Source: Hyphomicrobiales bacterium
GTDB taxonomy: Bacteria; Pseudomonadota; Alphaproteobacteria; Rhizobiales; Beijerinckiaceae
Direction of reading: 5' to 3'
Assembly: GCA_003567055.1 (NCBI GenBank)
Contig: PXAW01000115.1
Span: 1 to 6,945, forward strand
DNA: 6,945 bases
Under the pieces are notes generated by a model. The model was not told the origin of the DNA. It searched no databases and worked only from the letters and a program-made list of their open reading frames with translations. Each line of letters begins with the position of its first letter. Within the stretch, counting starts at the first letter, position 1. The translations under genes were made by a program, and so were the position numbers. Shown here one piece after another: positions 1 through 6,736 of the stretch.

Positions 1-54
1 GCGGGCCGCCCTCGCGGGCCCTGGGGGTGACACCTCCTCCGGGTGCCGGTGAAT

Positions 55-747
55 TCAAAACAGCTTCAGCCCCTTGAGGCTGACATGGCCCTCGCGGCCC
101 ACGATGATGTGGTCGTGGACACTGATGCCGAGGGGTTTGGCGACATCGGCGATCTCTTTCGTCATGCGGATATCCGCCTGAGAGGGCGTCGGATCGCCGG
201 AGGGGTGGTTATGCACGAGGATGATCGCCGTGGCCGAGAGCTCGAGGGCGCGCTTGACCACCTCACGCGTATAGACGGGCGTGTGATCGACGGTGCCCGA
301 TTGCTGCACCTCGTCGGCGATCAGCGCGTTGCGCTTGTCGAGAAAGAGCAGGCGCAATTGCTCCTTCTCGGCGAATGCCATCGCCGTGCGGCAATAGGTG
401 ATCACCGCGCTCCATGACGAGAGGACAGGACGCTTGGCCACGGCACCCTTGGCCAGACGCCGGGCCGAGGCCTCGATGATCTTGAAATCGGTGATCGTCG
501 CCTCGCCGAGCCCCGGAATCTCGCCGAGCCGTTTGCGCGAGGCGGTGATCGTCTCGGCAAAGCCGCCGAAGCGACGGATCAGTTCCTTGGCCAGCGGCTT
601 GACGTCGCGCCGCGGGATCGAGCGGAACAGCACCAGTTCGAGCAATTCGTAATCGGGCAGCGCATCGCCGCCGACTTCGCCGAAACGCGCGCGCAGACGA
701 TCACGATGGCCGTAATAATGCGGCGTCTCGTCCTCGAGGGCGGACAT
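55..747 (-). CDS. radC: RadC-family (UPF0758) JAMM-domain protein
   Basis: This is a 230-residue protein of the RadC family, the usual length. The C-terminal half carries the JAB/JAMM zinc-hydrolase signature: H179-N-H181-P-S-G-D185 followed by D192 ([12 protein letters not shown], then AD), preceded by FLDKRN at about 136-140. The N-terminal half contains a helix-hairpin-helix-like stretch ([15 protein letters not shown], about 74-88), as usual in the family. RadC was named as a DNA-repair protein, but that role has been questioned and its biochemical function is unsettled. The JAMM residues suggest a metal-dependent hydrolase. The ATG at 747 has a GGAG-like site 9 bases upstream, and residues from about 10 onward fit the family start. 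The gene lies 92 bp downstream of map on the same strand, an arrangement I recall from other alphaproteobacteria. Family assignment is secure; molecular function is not. Confidence 0.95.
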   Translation of the reverse strand: MSALEDETPHYYGHRDRLRARFGEVGGDALPDYELLELVLFRSIPRRDVKPLAKELIRRFGGFAETITASRKRLGEIPGLGEATITDFKIIEASARRLAKGAVAKRPVLSSWSAVITYCRTAMAFAEKEQLRLLFLDKRNALIADEVQQSGTVDHTPVYTREVVKRALELSATAIILVHNHPSGDPTPSQADIRMTKEIADVAKPLGISVHDHIIVGREGHVSLKGLKLF

Positions 748-839
748 GGTGGCGAACTCCGGCGCGCAAGCGTGATTCTCGCGCTTATTCTAGGCGCCGG
801 ATTCCGGTTGCGAAAGCGTCAAGATTGCAAGAGACGAAA

Positions 840-1664
840 TTATGCAATCTGATAGGGCGGCTTGTCGTAGCCCTTGGGCGAGAGCGTGAAGATCTCGCAG
901 CCCGTCTCCGTCACGCCGATGGAATGCTCGAACTGGGCCGAGAGCGAGCGATCGCGCGTCACCGCCGTCCAGCCGTCGCCGAGCACCTTCACGTGCGGAC
1001 GGCCGAGATTGATCATCGGCTCGATGGTGAAGATCATGCCGGGCGCGAGTTTCACCTCGTAATTCGGCTCGACGAAATGCAGGATCGTCGGCGCATCGTG
1101 GAAGACGCGACCGAGCCCGTGGCCGCAGAAATCGCGCACCACCGAACAGCGCTCGCCTTCGGCATAGGCCTGGATCGCCGCGCCGATATCGTTGGTGGTG
1201 GCGCCGGGCTTGACCGCCGCGATACCGCGCATCAGGCATTCATGGGTGATGTCGCACAGACGCTGCGCCTTGCGCGAAACGTCGCCGACGAAATACATCC
1301 GGCTCGAATCACCGTGCCAGCCATCCACGATCAGGGTGATGTCGACATTGACGATATCGCCCTCGCGCAGGGGTTTCTCGTTGGGGATGCCGTGGCAGAC
1401 GACATGGTTGATCGAGGTGCAGCTCGATTTCGGATAGCCGCGATAGAGCAGCGTCGCCGGATAGGCGCCGTGATCCATGGCGAAGCTGAAGACCAGCTCG
1501 TCGATCGCCTCGGTGGTGACGCCGGGGCGGATCATTTCGGCCACGAGATCGAGCGCCTGCGCGGTGAGCTTGCCGGCCCGGCGCATGCCCTCGAAGGCTT
1601 CCGGCCCGTGCAGGGGGACCTTGCGGGTCGCAGTGTCGAGTTCGGTGGTTTCGTCGATGGTCAT
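840..1664 (-). CDS. map: Methionine aminopeptidase, type I
   Basis: This cytosolic metalloenzyme removes the initiator methionine from nascent proteins after deformylation. The 274-residue protein has the complete pita-bread active site. The metal ligands are D108 (IVNVDIT), D119 (WHGDSS), H182 (GHGLG), E215 (TIEPMI) and E246 (QFEHSIG). They keep a constant offset of 11 from the E. coli ligands. The substrate-site histidines are H91 (VCHGIP) and H189 (VFHD). The N-terminus is about 12 residues longer than the E. coli enzyme and starts before the VPLHGPEAFEGMRRAG segment. There is no SH3-like zinc-binding extension, so this is the short type I form. The ATG at 1664 has only a weak purine-rich site (GAG, about 6 bases upstream). 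A sigma-70-like promoter sits just upstream, giving a short leader of about 20 bases. radC may be co-transcribed. Confidence 0.97.
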   Translation of the reverse strand: MTIDETTELDTATRKVPLHGPEAFEGMRRAGKLTAQALDLVAEMIRPGVTTEAIDELVFSFAMDHGAYPATLLYRGYPKSSCTSINHVVCHGIPNEKPLREGDIVNVDITLIVDGWHGDSSRMYFVGDVSRKAQRLCDITHECLMRGIAAVKPGATTNDIGAAIQAYAEGERCSVVRDFCGHGLGRVFHDAPTILHFVEPNYEVKLAPGMIFTIEPMINLGRPHVKVLGDGWTAVTRDRSLSAQFEHSIGVTETGCEIFTLSPKGYDKPPYQIA

Positions 1665-1691
1665 GGCGGCTCGCGGCTGGTTATCGGGGAG

Positions 1692-1719
1692 ACCATAGCC
1701 ACTCGGGCGCGGGATTCAA
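1692..1719 (-). promoter_or_regulatory. Putative sigma-70-type promoter of map
   Basis: On the minus strand, TTGAAT (1719-1714) and TATGGT (1697-1692) are separated by 16 bases. Each matches four of six positions of the standard -35 and -10 hexamers. The predicted transcription start near 1685 leaves a leader of about 20 bases before the map ATG. In such GC-rich DNA this AT-richer pair is a reasonable candidate, but it rests on pattern matching only. Confidence 0.4.
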
Positions 1720-1735
1720 GGCCGGCGCAAGCCCA

Positions 1736-1756
1736 TATCGGGCGCCGTCACCGATA
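1736..1756. repeat. Small inverted repeat in the map/FkbM intergenic region
   Basis: TATCGG (1736-1741) and its exact reverse complement CCGATA (1751-1756) are separated by nine bases. It lies between the divergent map and FkbM-type genes, about 17 bp upstream of the proposed map -35. It could be an operator or a small hairpin. A six-base arm is short enough to arise by chance. The rest of the 207-bp region 1665-1871 shows no other clear signal, and I found no convincing plus-strand promoter for the methyltransferase. Confidence 0.25.
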
Positions 1757-1871
1757 CCGGGCCGGAAGAGGGATGCGCGCACGGACCCGCTTGCACCCGC
1801 CGCGCAAGAATGCGAAGACGAAAAACCGTCCCGACCGGTGATCGATCAGAGACTGCGTGAGGCCAGAACGC

Positions 1872-2699
1872 ATGCCGGAAACCGCGCCCTTCGGCGCCTA
1901 TGCGCCCCAAGGCATGACTGCGCGTATCCTCGCGGCAACCCGCGCGGCCTCCGACTCGTGGCTGAAGAAACGCCTGTCCTTCGTCCTGCGCCGGATCGCC
2001 GTGCGGGCACTGCGCGGCCATCCTGTCGATATCGAGACATTCGGCGCCCGGATGCGGCTGTTTCCCTACAACAATCTCTGCGAAAGGCGGGTGCTTTTCA
2101 CGCCGCAATTCTTCGATCCGCAGGAGCGCGCCATCCTCGCCGAAAGGCTGCGCAAGAATTTCGTCTTCATTGATATCGGCGCCAATATCGGCGCCTATTC
2201 GCTCTTCGTCGCCGCGCAGGGCAAGCCCGGGACCCGGATCCTCAGCGTCGAGCCGCAGCCGGAAATCTTCGACCGGCTGGTCTTCAATATCCGCCTCAAT
2301 CCGGGCATGAGTATCAAGGCGGTGGATTGTGCCGTGGCGGACCGGCCGGGTGAGCTCACACTCTTTCTCGATCCCGGCAATTCGGGCCAGTCCTCGGTCA
2401 AGATCGTCGGCTCCGGCCTCGCCAAGCCGATCAGGGTACCCGCCACCACCCTGCAGGCCTTGATCGAGGCCGAGGATTACGGGCATATCGATGCCCTCAA
2501 ACTCGATGTCGAGGGTGCCGCCGACATCATTCTCGAGCCGTTCTTCCGCGATGTCGCCCCGGCGCTGTTTCCGCGTCTGCTGATCGTGGAGGATGCCGGC
2601 GATCGCTGGCAGATGGACCTGCCGGCCCTGTTACAAGCCCAGGGCTATTACGAGATCGCCCGCACGCGGCTCAACCGCGTCTATGAGCGCGCGGACTGA
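1872..2699 (+). CDS. FkbM-family SAM-dependent methyltransferase
   Basis: This 275-residue protein has the FkbM methyltransferase fold. The S-adenosylmethionine-binding motif I is FIDIGANIGAYS (about 99-110). The next acidic motif is SVEPQP (125-130). The FkbM hallmark KLDVEGAA (210-217) follows, then LLIVEDAG (237-244). FkbM relatives O-methylate sugars, polyketides or other small molecules; the acceptor here cannot be read from the sequence. The first 60 residues (basic, no signal peptide) precede the fold and are not diagnostic. I chose ATG 1872, with GTGAGG as a Shine-Dalgarno nine bases upstream. GTG 1857, in the same frame, would add five residues. It is the only plus-strand gene in the window, and it ends exactly where the creatininase-family gene ends on the other strand. 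A glycan or lipopolysaccharide methylation role is possible given the nearby glycosyltransferase, but this is speculative. Confidence 0.9.
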   Translation: MPETAPFGAYAPQGMTARILAATRAASDSWLKKRLSFVLRRIAVRALRGHPVDIETFGARMRLFPYNNLCERRVLFTPQFFDPQERAILAERLRKNFVFIDIGANIGAYSLFVAAQGKPGTRILSVEPQPEIFDRLVFNIRLNPGMSIKAVDCAVADRPGELTLFLDPGNSGQSSVKIVGSGLAKPIRVPATTLQALIEAEDYGHIDALKLDVEGAADIILEPFFRDVAPALFPRLLIVEDAGDRWQMDLPALLQAQGYYEIARTRLNRVYERAD

Positions 2700-3482
2700 T
2701 CAGGCCCACAGCGCCGGATCGCCGGCCATCCCCGCAAGCGCCCGTGCGGCGACCGTGATCAGCTTCTCGCCCTTCTCGGCACTTGCATGGCGGGCATCGC
2801 CGATGACCCCCGTGCGCGTCAGCGCGGTGAAGTCTCGCCAGCGATACATCGGCGCGCCGAGCACCGATGCCGCATCCTGAGCCGGCGGGCCGTAGGCGCC
2901 CGGCAGCGCATCGTGCTTGACGAGATCGCCAGCCAGAGCCAGCATCATCGAGGTTTCCGCCTCGCAGGCATGCAGGACACCGCGCTGATCCTCCAGGATT
3001 GCAGCGAATTCGGTCTCGGCGAGCCCGAAATAGGTCGTCACGGCGATACGCGCGGGAACCGCGCGGGACAATTCGCCCGAGAGGGCGTTCAATGCACTCG
3101 CATTGCCGCCATGGCCGTTGACGATCACGATGCGCGAAAACCCGGCTTCGGCGATCGCGCGGCACATATCCTGCAACAGCGCATGCCAGGTCGAAAGCGA
3201 GAGGGTCAGCGACCCGCCGAAGGGCATGTGATGCGCCGCAAGCCCCACAGGCATGGCCGGGGCGCGGATACAGGCCTCTCCCCGCGCCAGCAGCAGCGCG
3301 GCGGCACGGTCGCAGACCGCCGTGCAGAGCAGCGTATCGACGCCCGTAGCCAGATGCGGCCCGTGTTGCTCGGTCGAGGCGACGGGCAGGAAAACGATGG
3401 CATCGTCGCGCGCGCGGGCATTGACCTCCTCCGCCCGAAGCCGTTCCCAGGCCGTCTCCGGCGCCGTCAGATCATCCGCCAT
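2700..3482 (-). CDS. Creatininase-family metal-dependent amidohydrolase
   Basis: This is a 260-residue cytosolic protein of the creatininase family (creatininase, ArfB, MftE and relatives). The metal-site motifs are E38-x-H40-G-P-H43-L, D49, N122-G-H124-G-G-N127 and H171-A-C-E174-A-E176-T-S. They match the ligands of the binuclear metal centre in order and spacing. The position after the central histidine is Gly-Gly, whereas true creatininases have a glutamate there (H120, E122 in the Pseudomonas enzyme). Creatinine hydrolysis is therefore not a safe call, and the substrate is unknown. ATG 3482 is favoured because a perfect GGAGG (3494-3490) lies seven bases upstream and the family homology begins soon after. 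The open frame extends further upstream to 3620 but has no such site. The gene follows the synthase-like gene after 107 bp, and its stop abuts that of the convergent methyltransferase. Confidence 0.92.
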   Translation of the reverse strand: MADDLTAPETAWERLRAEEVNARARDDAIVFLPVASTEQHGPHLATGVDTLLCTAVCDRAAALLLARGEACIRAPAMPVGLAAHHMPFGGSLTLSLSTWHALLQDMCRAIAEAGFSRIVIVNGHGGNASALNALSGELSRAVPARIAVTTYFGLAETEFAAILEDQRGVLHACEAETSMMLALAGDLVKHDALPGAYGPPAQDAASVLGAPMYRWRDFTALTRTGVIGDARHASAEKGEKLITVAARALAGMAGDPALWA

Positions 3483-3489
3483 CGCCCAT

Positions 3490-3494
3490 CCTCC
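3490..3494 (-). promoter_or_regulatory. Strong ribosome binding site deciding the creatininase-family start
   Basis: GGAGG on the minus strand with a seven-base spacer to ATG 3482. It is the best Shine-Dalgarno in the window, and it argues against the longer in-frame start at 3620. Confidence 0.75.
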
Positions 3495-3589
3495 GCTGAT
3501 CGCGGATCGAACCAAGCATGGGAGGCGCAGCCAGACAATCCCGCGCCCCGGTATTGCGGGCTGTGCGTCCCCGCACGCGCCGTCCCTGA

Positions 3590-4495
3590 TCAGCGCCAGC
3601 CCTTGCGGGCCTGCCGCCACAGATGCCAGAGCCGGCGCCAGCGCGGGACCTCCACGCGCGTCTCATAGGGCGCGTAATCGCCGCGCTCCATGCGATCGAG
3701 ATAGAGCGGAATCAGCGCCAGCGGCAGATAGAGCGGCCCGATGCGCGGATCGCAGGCAGGCAGGGCCGCGCGCGCTGCATCGCGATGGCGGCGGATCTGG
3801 TCGCGCATCCGCGCCATCGCGGCGGCGAGCTTTCGGGTATCGGCGCGACCAGCGACGATATCGCCGCGCGTGAGCCCCTGCTCCGCCAGGACATCCAGAG
3901 GCGGCAACAGCATCTGACCGCGCCGCACATGCACGGGAAAGGCGCGCATCAGGGCCGTCATGCCCAGCGCCACACCACCGTGACCGGCGGCATCGGCATC
4001 ACCCGCATCGGCGCCATCGGTGAGGATCAGCCCGGCGAGGCGCAGCGGCGCGCTGAAAGTTTCCCCGCAATAGCCTTCGAGCTGGTTCAGATCCGTGAAC
4101 GGATCGTCATAGAGATCGTTCAGCCGCGCATCGATCAGATCGAGCAACGGCTGCACCGGCAGATTGAAGCGGGCGATCGTGTCGAGCAGCGCCGCCGCCA
4201 CCGGATTGGCGCGCACATCACCGCTCAGCGCGCCGGTCGCCGCCTCGGACCCGACTATCTGGGGCGCGAGCGCATCGCGCCACCATTGCAGCCGGATCTC
4301 GCCGGCAAGCGCCTGGCTCACCGCGTCGCGCACCCGCGCGATCTCAAGGGTGAAGGCGTAGAGGGCAAAGAGATGCGGGCGGGCCGCCGCATCGGCGAAA
4401 AGGATGGCGAAATAACGATCCGGATCGCCCTCCCGCACCAGGCCCTCGCAATGGGCGAAAGCATCGAAACCCGTTCCTGCGGAATCCTCGTCCAT
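3590..4495 (-). CDS. Squalene/phytoene synthase-like protein, NDUFAF6-type, probably not a carotenoid enzyme
   Basis: The 301-residue protein belongs to the squalene/phytoene synthase superfamily. Family landmarks are ALYAFTLEIARVRDAVS (45-60), GEIRLQWWRDAL (65-76), ARLNDLYDD (123-131), LEGYCGETFSAPLRLAG (139-155), ALMRAFP (181-187) and RGQMLLPP (192-199). In active head-to-head prenyl synthases the first region holds a DxxxD magnesium/diphosphate motif. Here it reads EIARVRD followed by GEIRLQWWRD, the form typical of the alphaproteobacterial and mitochondrial NDUFAF6 (C8orf38) branch. NDUFAF6 is a complex I assembly factor, so an assembly or quinone-related role is more likely than phytoene synthesis; this is inference. 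No hopanoid or carotenoid gene is in the window. ATG 4495 is chosen for the GAGG (4503-4500) four bases upstream. The open frame reaches 4684, but that would overlap the glycosyltransferase. It starts seven bases after that gene's stop. Confidence 0.88.
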   Translation of the reverse strand: MDEDSAGTGFDAFAHCEGLVREGDPDRYFAILFADAAARPHLFALYAFTLEIARVRDAVSQALAGEIRLQWWRDALAPQIVGSEAATGALSGDVRANPVAAALLDTIARFNLPVQPLLDLIDARLNDLYDDPFTDLNQLEGYCGETFSAPLRLAGLILTDGADAGDADAAGHGGVALGMTALMRAFPVHVRRGQMLLPPLDVLAEQGLTRGDIVAGRADTRKLAAAMARMRDQIRRHRDAARAALPACDPRIGPLYLPLALIPLYLDRMERGDYAPYETRVEVPRWRRLWHLWRQARKGWR

Positions 4496-4499
4496 CGGT

Positions 4500-4503
4500 C
4501 CTC
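4500..4503 (-). promoter_or_regulatory. Ribosome binding site overlapping the upstream stop codon
   Basis: GAGG with a four-base spacer to the ATG at 4495. Its first base is the last base of the glycosyltransferase TAG stop (4505-4503). This suggests translational coupling of the two genes and supports ATG 4495 rather than an upstream start. Confidence 0.6.
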
Positions 4504-5411
4504 TATTCCGTCGCGCGCGATTGCGCAGAGGGATGCGCGGCATCCGCGCCTTGCCCGGCTTCGAGCCCGCGCCGCGCCGCCTCGGTCCGGCTGCGGAAGA
4601 AACCGGCCAGCACCGCGAGGCGATAGGTGCGAATATAAGCGACGGTGAGGGCGTAGCGCAGGCCGAACAACCCCCCGGTGACATGACGCCGCAGAAAATA
4701 ATATTTGAAGAAAGACGCCAGCGGCTCCACCAGCAGGCGGGGCAGGGTGGTCAGCTTCGAGCGCCGCATCTCCAGCGCCTGGAGATGAAAATAGGCGATG
4801 TTCTTCTCCACGAGATGCGCCAGCGAGCGGATGCTCTGGTGGTGAATCGGATGCTGCGCCATGCGCATGCAGGCGGGATCGAAATCGATCGCATCATGCA
4901 CGAGAGAAGCGGGAATGCGCACCCGGCGCCGGTCATACAGGCGCACATGGGCATGATAGCCGGCAAAGGGGCGCGGTTGCTCACGGCCCGGATAGACGGT
5001 GGGGATGCGAAACCGGAAACCCGCGAGAGCGGGCTCGCCCTGCGCGAAGATCTCGGCGATCTCCGCCCGCGTCTCCGGCGCCAGCCATTCATCCGCATCG
5101 AGGGAGAGGATCCAGTCGTGATGCGCTGCATCTTCCGCGAAGCGCTTTTGCGGGCCGTAGCCCGGCCATGCATTGAAGATCACCCGCGCACCATGCGCCT
5201 CGGCCACCGCCACCGTATCGTCGCGCGAGCCGGAATCCACGACGACGACGTCAGCGACGAGATCGCGCACCGAATCGATGCAGCGCCCGATCCGGTCGGC
5301 TTCATCGCAGGCGATGATGGTGCAGGTGACCGGCAGGCGGCACCCCGCCGCGTCCCGATCCCGTGCTGGGTCCCGATCCCGTGCTGGGTCCTTGTCCGGA
5401 TCCTGGCTCAT
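4503..5411 (-). CDS. Family 2 glycosyltransferase (WaaE/KdtX-like)
   Basis: This 302-residue GT-A glycosyltransferase resembles the WaaE/KdtX group that adds sugars to the lipopolysaccharide core. It shows VTCTIIACDEADRIGRCIDSV (28-48), VVVVDSGSRDDT (55-66), the NAWPGYGPQKRFAEDAA segment (80-96) typical of that group, and the DxD metal site LSLDADEW (102-109). A hydrophobic, basic C-terminal part (about 228-272) suggests association with the inner face of the membrane. The acceptor sugar is unknown. ATG 5411 is chosen: GGGAG (5421-5417) sits five bases upstream. ATG 5414 (spacer of two) and GTG 5471 are alternatives. The N-terminus before residue 24 is a charged tail, DPDKDPARDRDPARDRD, encoded by an 18-bp tandem repeat, and is not part of the catalytic fold. 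The stop is 7 bp before the synthase-like gene. Confidence 0.9.
   Translation of the reverse strand: MSQDPDKDPARDRDPARDRDAAGCRLPVTCTIIACDEADRIGRCIDSVRDLVADVVVVDSGSRDDTVAVAEAHGARVIFNAWPGYGPQKRFAEDAAHHDWILSLDADEWLAPETRAEIAEIFAQGEPALAGFRFRIPTVYPGREQPRPFAGYHAHVRLYDRRRVRIPASLVHDAIDFDPACMRMAQHPIHHQSIRSLAHLVEKNIAYFHLQALEMRRSKLTTLPRLLVEPLASFFKYYFLRRHVTGGLFGLRYALTVAYIRTYRLAVLAGFFRSRTEAARRGLEAGQGADAAHPSAQSRATE
5352..5387 (-). repeat. Two perfect 18-bp tandem repeats inside the glycosyltransferase gene
   Basis: The plus-strand unit GTCCCGATCCCGTGCTGG occurs at 5352-5369 and again, identical, at 5370-5387. A degraded third unit follows (GTCCTTGTCCGGATCCTGG, from 5388). Since 18 is a multiple of three, copy-number change would add or remove six residues (DPARDR) near the N-terminus without a frameshift. 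Confidence 0.9.
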
Positions 5412-5475
5412 CATGACTCCCGGCGGCGCCGCGAGCGCCGGATCAGCTCCCCGATAGGCGTTTCCGGCCACGCGG

Positions 5476-5940
5476 TCAACGACCGGGATCGGCGGCGGCG
5501 GCCTCCGGGATGCGCAGCCAGAAGCGCTGCATCAGATAGACCGAGGCACCACTGACGGGGCCGTCCTGCGTTTCGATCGCCGCAAGGCGTGGTTCGATCT
5601 GCGAGAACGGGACCGGATCGAAGCGGCAGATCACCCAGGCGCGGCGGGGGCCCGTGCGGCTGCGTGTGCCGACGGAGGCGCTCAGGACAACGCTATAATC
5701 GATGCGGATACCCGGACCCTCCCGCGCCGCCGCGAGGCGGGTGATGCGGATATCGGCGCCTTCCGGATTGAGCGCCGGCAGCGCCATCCGGCACAGCCGC
5801 GCCTGCGCCTCGTCGATTTGTGGCGCACACCCGATCAGGGCGAGAAATACCGCGAGGAGGGTGCCGCCGGCGAAGAACAGAGCCGGCTTTCGTGGCGGGC
5901 GCACGGCGCGGCCCTCAGGCCGCGCTGTCGGATCCGCCAT
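5476..5940 (-). CDS. Conserved-looking small protein with lipoprotein-like N-terminus
   Basis: I do not recognise a named family for this 154-residue protein. The N-terminus is basic (residues 1-19), followed by a hydrophobic segment [18 protein letters not shown] (21-38). The segment ends in L-I-G-C, a fair match to the lipobox, with C38 as the possible lipidated cysteine. The basic region is longer than in most lipoprotein signals, so a single-pass membrane anchor is the alternative. The remainder (39-154) should be periplasmic. It includes [21 protein letters not shown] (46-66), AWVICRF (101-107) and [11 protein letters not shown] (132-142); C50 and C105 could pair. ATG 5940 lies inside the end of grpE (26-bp overlap) with AGGG just upstream, so translation is probably coupled to grpE. 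The GC-rich third positions and packed location support a real gene. Function unknown. Confidence 0.78.
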   Translation of the reverse strand: MADPTARPEGRAVRPPRKPALFFAGGTLLAVFLALIGCAPQIDEAQARLCRMALPALNPEGADIRITRLAAAREGPGIRIDYSVVLSASVGTRSRTGPRRAWVICRFDPVPFSQIEPRLAAIETQDGPVSGASVYLMQRFWLRIPEAAAADPGR

Positions 5941-6700
5941 TTCCCTGTGCTGCGGGAGCGGGTTTCGGCCCGCCCTTGGCGACGCCGACCATGGCGGGAC
6001 GCAGGACGCGCTCGCCGATCACGTAGCCGTCCTGCACCACCTGCACGACCTGACCGCTCGGCACGCTCGGATCCGGCACCTCGAACATGGCCTGATGCAG
6101 GTTGGGGTCGAATTTCCCGCCCTCGGGGGCGAGCTTGCGCACGCCGTGACGCTCCATGCTCTTCATCAGATCGCGCTCGGTGAGCTCGATCCCCTCGATC
6201 AGCGCCTTGAGCGCGTCATCCATCTGTGCGCGGGCTTCCGCCGGCACGGCATCGAGGGCGCGGTGGATGTTGTCGGCGACGGTGAGCATGTCCCGGGCGA
6301 AGGCCGTCACCGCATAGGCGCGCGCATCCGCGACTTCCTTTTCCGTGCGCCGGCGCAGATTTTCCATATCGGCCAGCGTGCGCAGGAGCTTGTCCTTCAT
6401 CTCCGCCTTCTCGGCTTCGGCAGCGGCGAGGGCGTCAGTGCCGGGGGCGCCGTCCTCGGCCTGGCCTGCTGTGGATGAGGCAGCGTCATGACCTGCCCCT
6501 TCCTGTCGGGCGCTGTCCTGTGCGGCTGCGGCATAGGCCTGGCTGGCGAAAGTCGCGCCGGTATGAGTAGACCCTGCATGAGCGGACCCTGCATGAGTGG
6601 TCCCGGATTCCGGATTGCCCGGGGCAGGGCCGCCATTTGCAGGATCGGCATTGCCGGATTGAGGATTGCTGTTGGGGGCTTTCGGATGGCTGTCTGTCAT
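5915..6700 (-). CDS. grpE: GrpE, nucleotide exchange factor of DnaK
   Basis: GrpE speeds ADP release from the chaperone DnaK in the cytosol and acts as a dimer. The core runs from about 87 to 243. A long coiled-coil helix includes [23 protein letters not shown] (about 96-118) and [26 protein letters not shown] (120-145). The C-terminal beta domain includes [21 protein letters not shown] (186-206) and [23 protein letters not shown] (221-243), the family signature. At 261 residues it is longer than usual (about 190-210). The excess is a disordered N-terminal extension rich in Gly, Ala, Ser, Asn and Pro (1-86), containing a tandem pentapeptide repeat, plus a short tail after 243. ATG 6700 has a GGA about seven bases upstream. 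A sigma-32-type promoter lies upstream, fitting heat-shock control. dnaK is not in the window. Confidence 0.97.
   Translation of the reverse strand: MTDSHPKAPNSNPQSGNADPANGGPAPGNPESGTTHAGSAHAGSTHTGATFASQAYAAAAQDSARQEGAGHDAASSTAGQAEDGAPGTDALAAAEAEKAEMKDKLLRTLADMENLRRRTEKEVADARAYAVTAFARDMLTVADNIHRALDAVPAEARAQMDDALKALIEGIELTERDLMKSMERHGVRKLAPEGGKFDPNLHQAMFEVPDPSVPSGQVVQVVQDGYVIGERVLRPAMVGVAKGGPKPAPAAQGNGGSDSAA
6557..6601 (-). repeat. 15-bp tandem repeat in the grpE N-terminal extension
   Basis: On the plus strand, CCCTGCATGAGCGGA (6572-6586) and CCCTGCATGAGTGGT (6587-6601) differ at two positions. A more diverged copy precedes them at 6557-6571. They encode the pentapeptides [10 protein letters not shown] and THTGA in the low-complexity region before the GrpE coiled coil. 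They are in frame, so length variation would not break the gene. Confidence 0.8.
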
Positions 6701-6736
6701 GGCTCGTCCGTAATCACTCGCTCTCGAAAGGCATGG

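Noticed and set aside
29..47. Hairpin GACACC/GGTGCC downstream of radC, a possible terminator
   Set aside because: A six-pair stem including one G-U on the minus strand, but no following U-tract, so intrinsic termination is not supported. Bases 1-54 show no gene.
797..807. Palindrome CCGGATTCCGG between map and radC
   Set aside because: Five-base arms around one base, with no T-run and no partner site. It may be chance in GC-rich DNA and cannot be called a terminator or operator.
787..830. Possible radC promoter: TTGACG and TAGAAT on the minus strand between map and radC
   Set aside because: The hexamers are individually good but 24 bases apart, too far for sigma-70. No acceptable -35 lies 16-18 bases from TAGAAT. 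Read-through from map is simpler.
825..1841. Long plus-strand open frame of 338 codons opposite map
   Set aside because: It is antisense to a complete, unmistakable methionine aminopeptidase. Its product is a His/Arg/Ala/Asp-rich string typical of mirror frames in GC-rich DNA, with no recognisable motif.
1716..2486. Minus-strand open frame of 256 codons opposite the FkbM gene
   Set aside because: The opposite strand carries the clear SAM-binding and KLDVEG motifs. This frame has none and is a composition shadow.
3483..3589. Possible separate promoter for the creatininase-family gene in the 107-bp gap
   Set aside because: The minus-strand TTGTCT at about 3540 has no convincing -10 at the right distance. 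Only the strong ribosome binding site is supported.
4521..5555. Plus-strand open frame of 344 codons opposite the glycosyltransferase
   Set aside because: It is antisense to a gene with a DxD site and family 2 motifs; the product is low-information and His/Arg-rich. The same reasoning removes 2787-3668, 3623-4648 and 5702-6478 on the plus strand.
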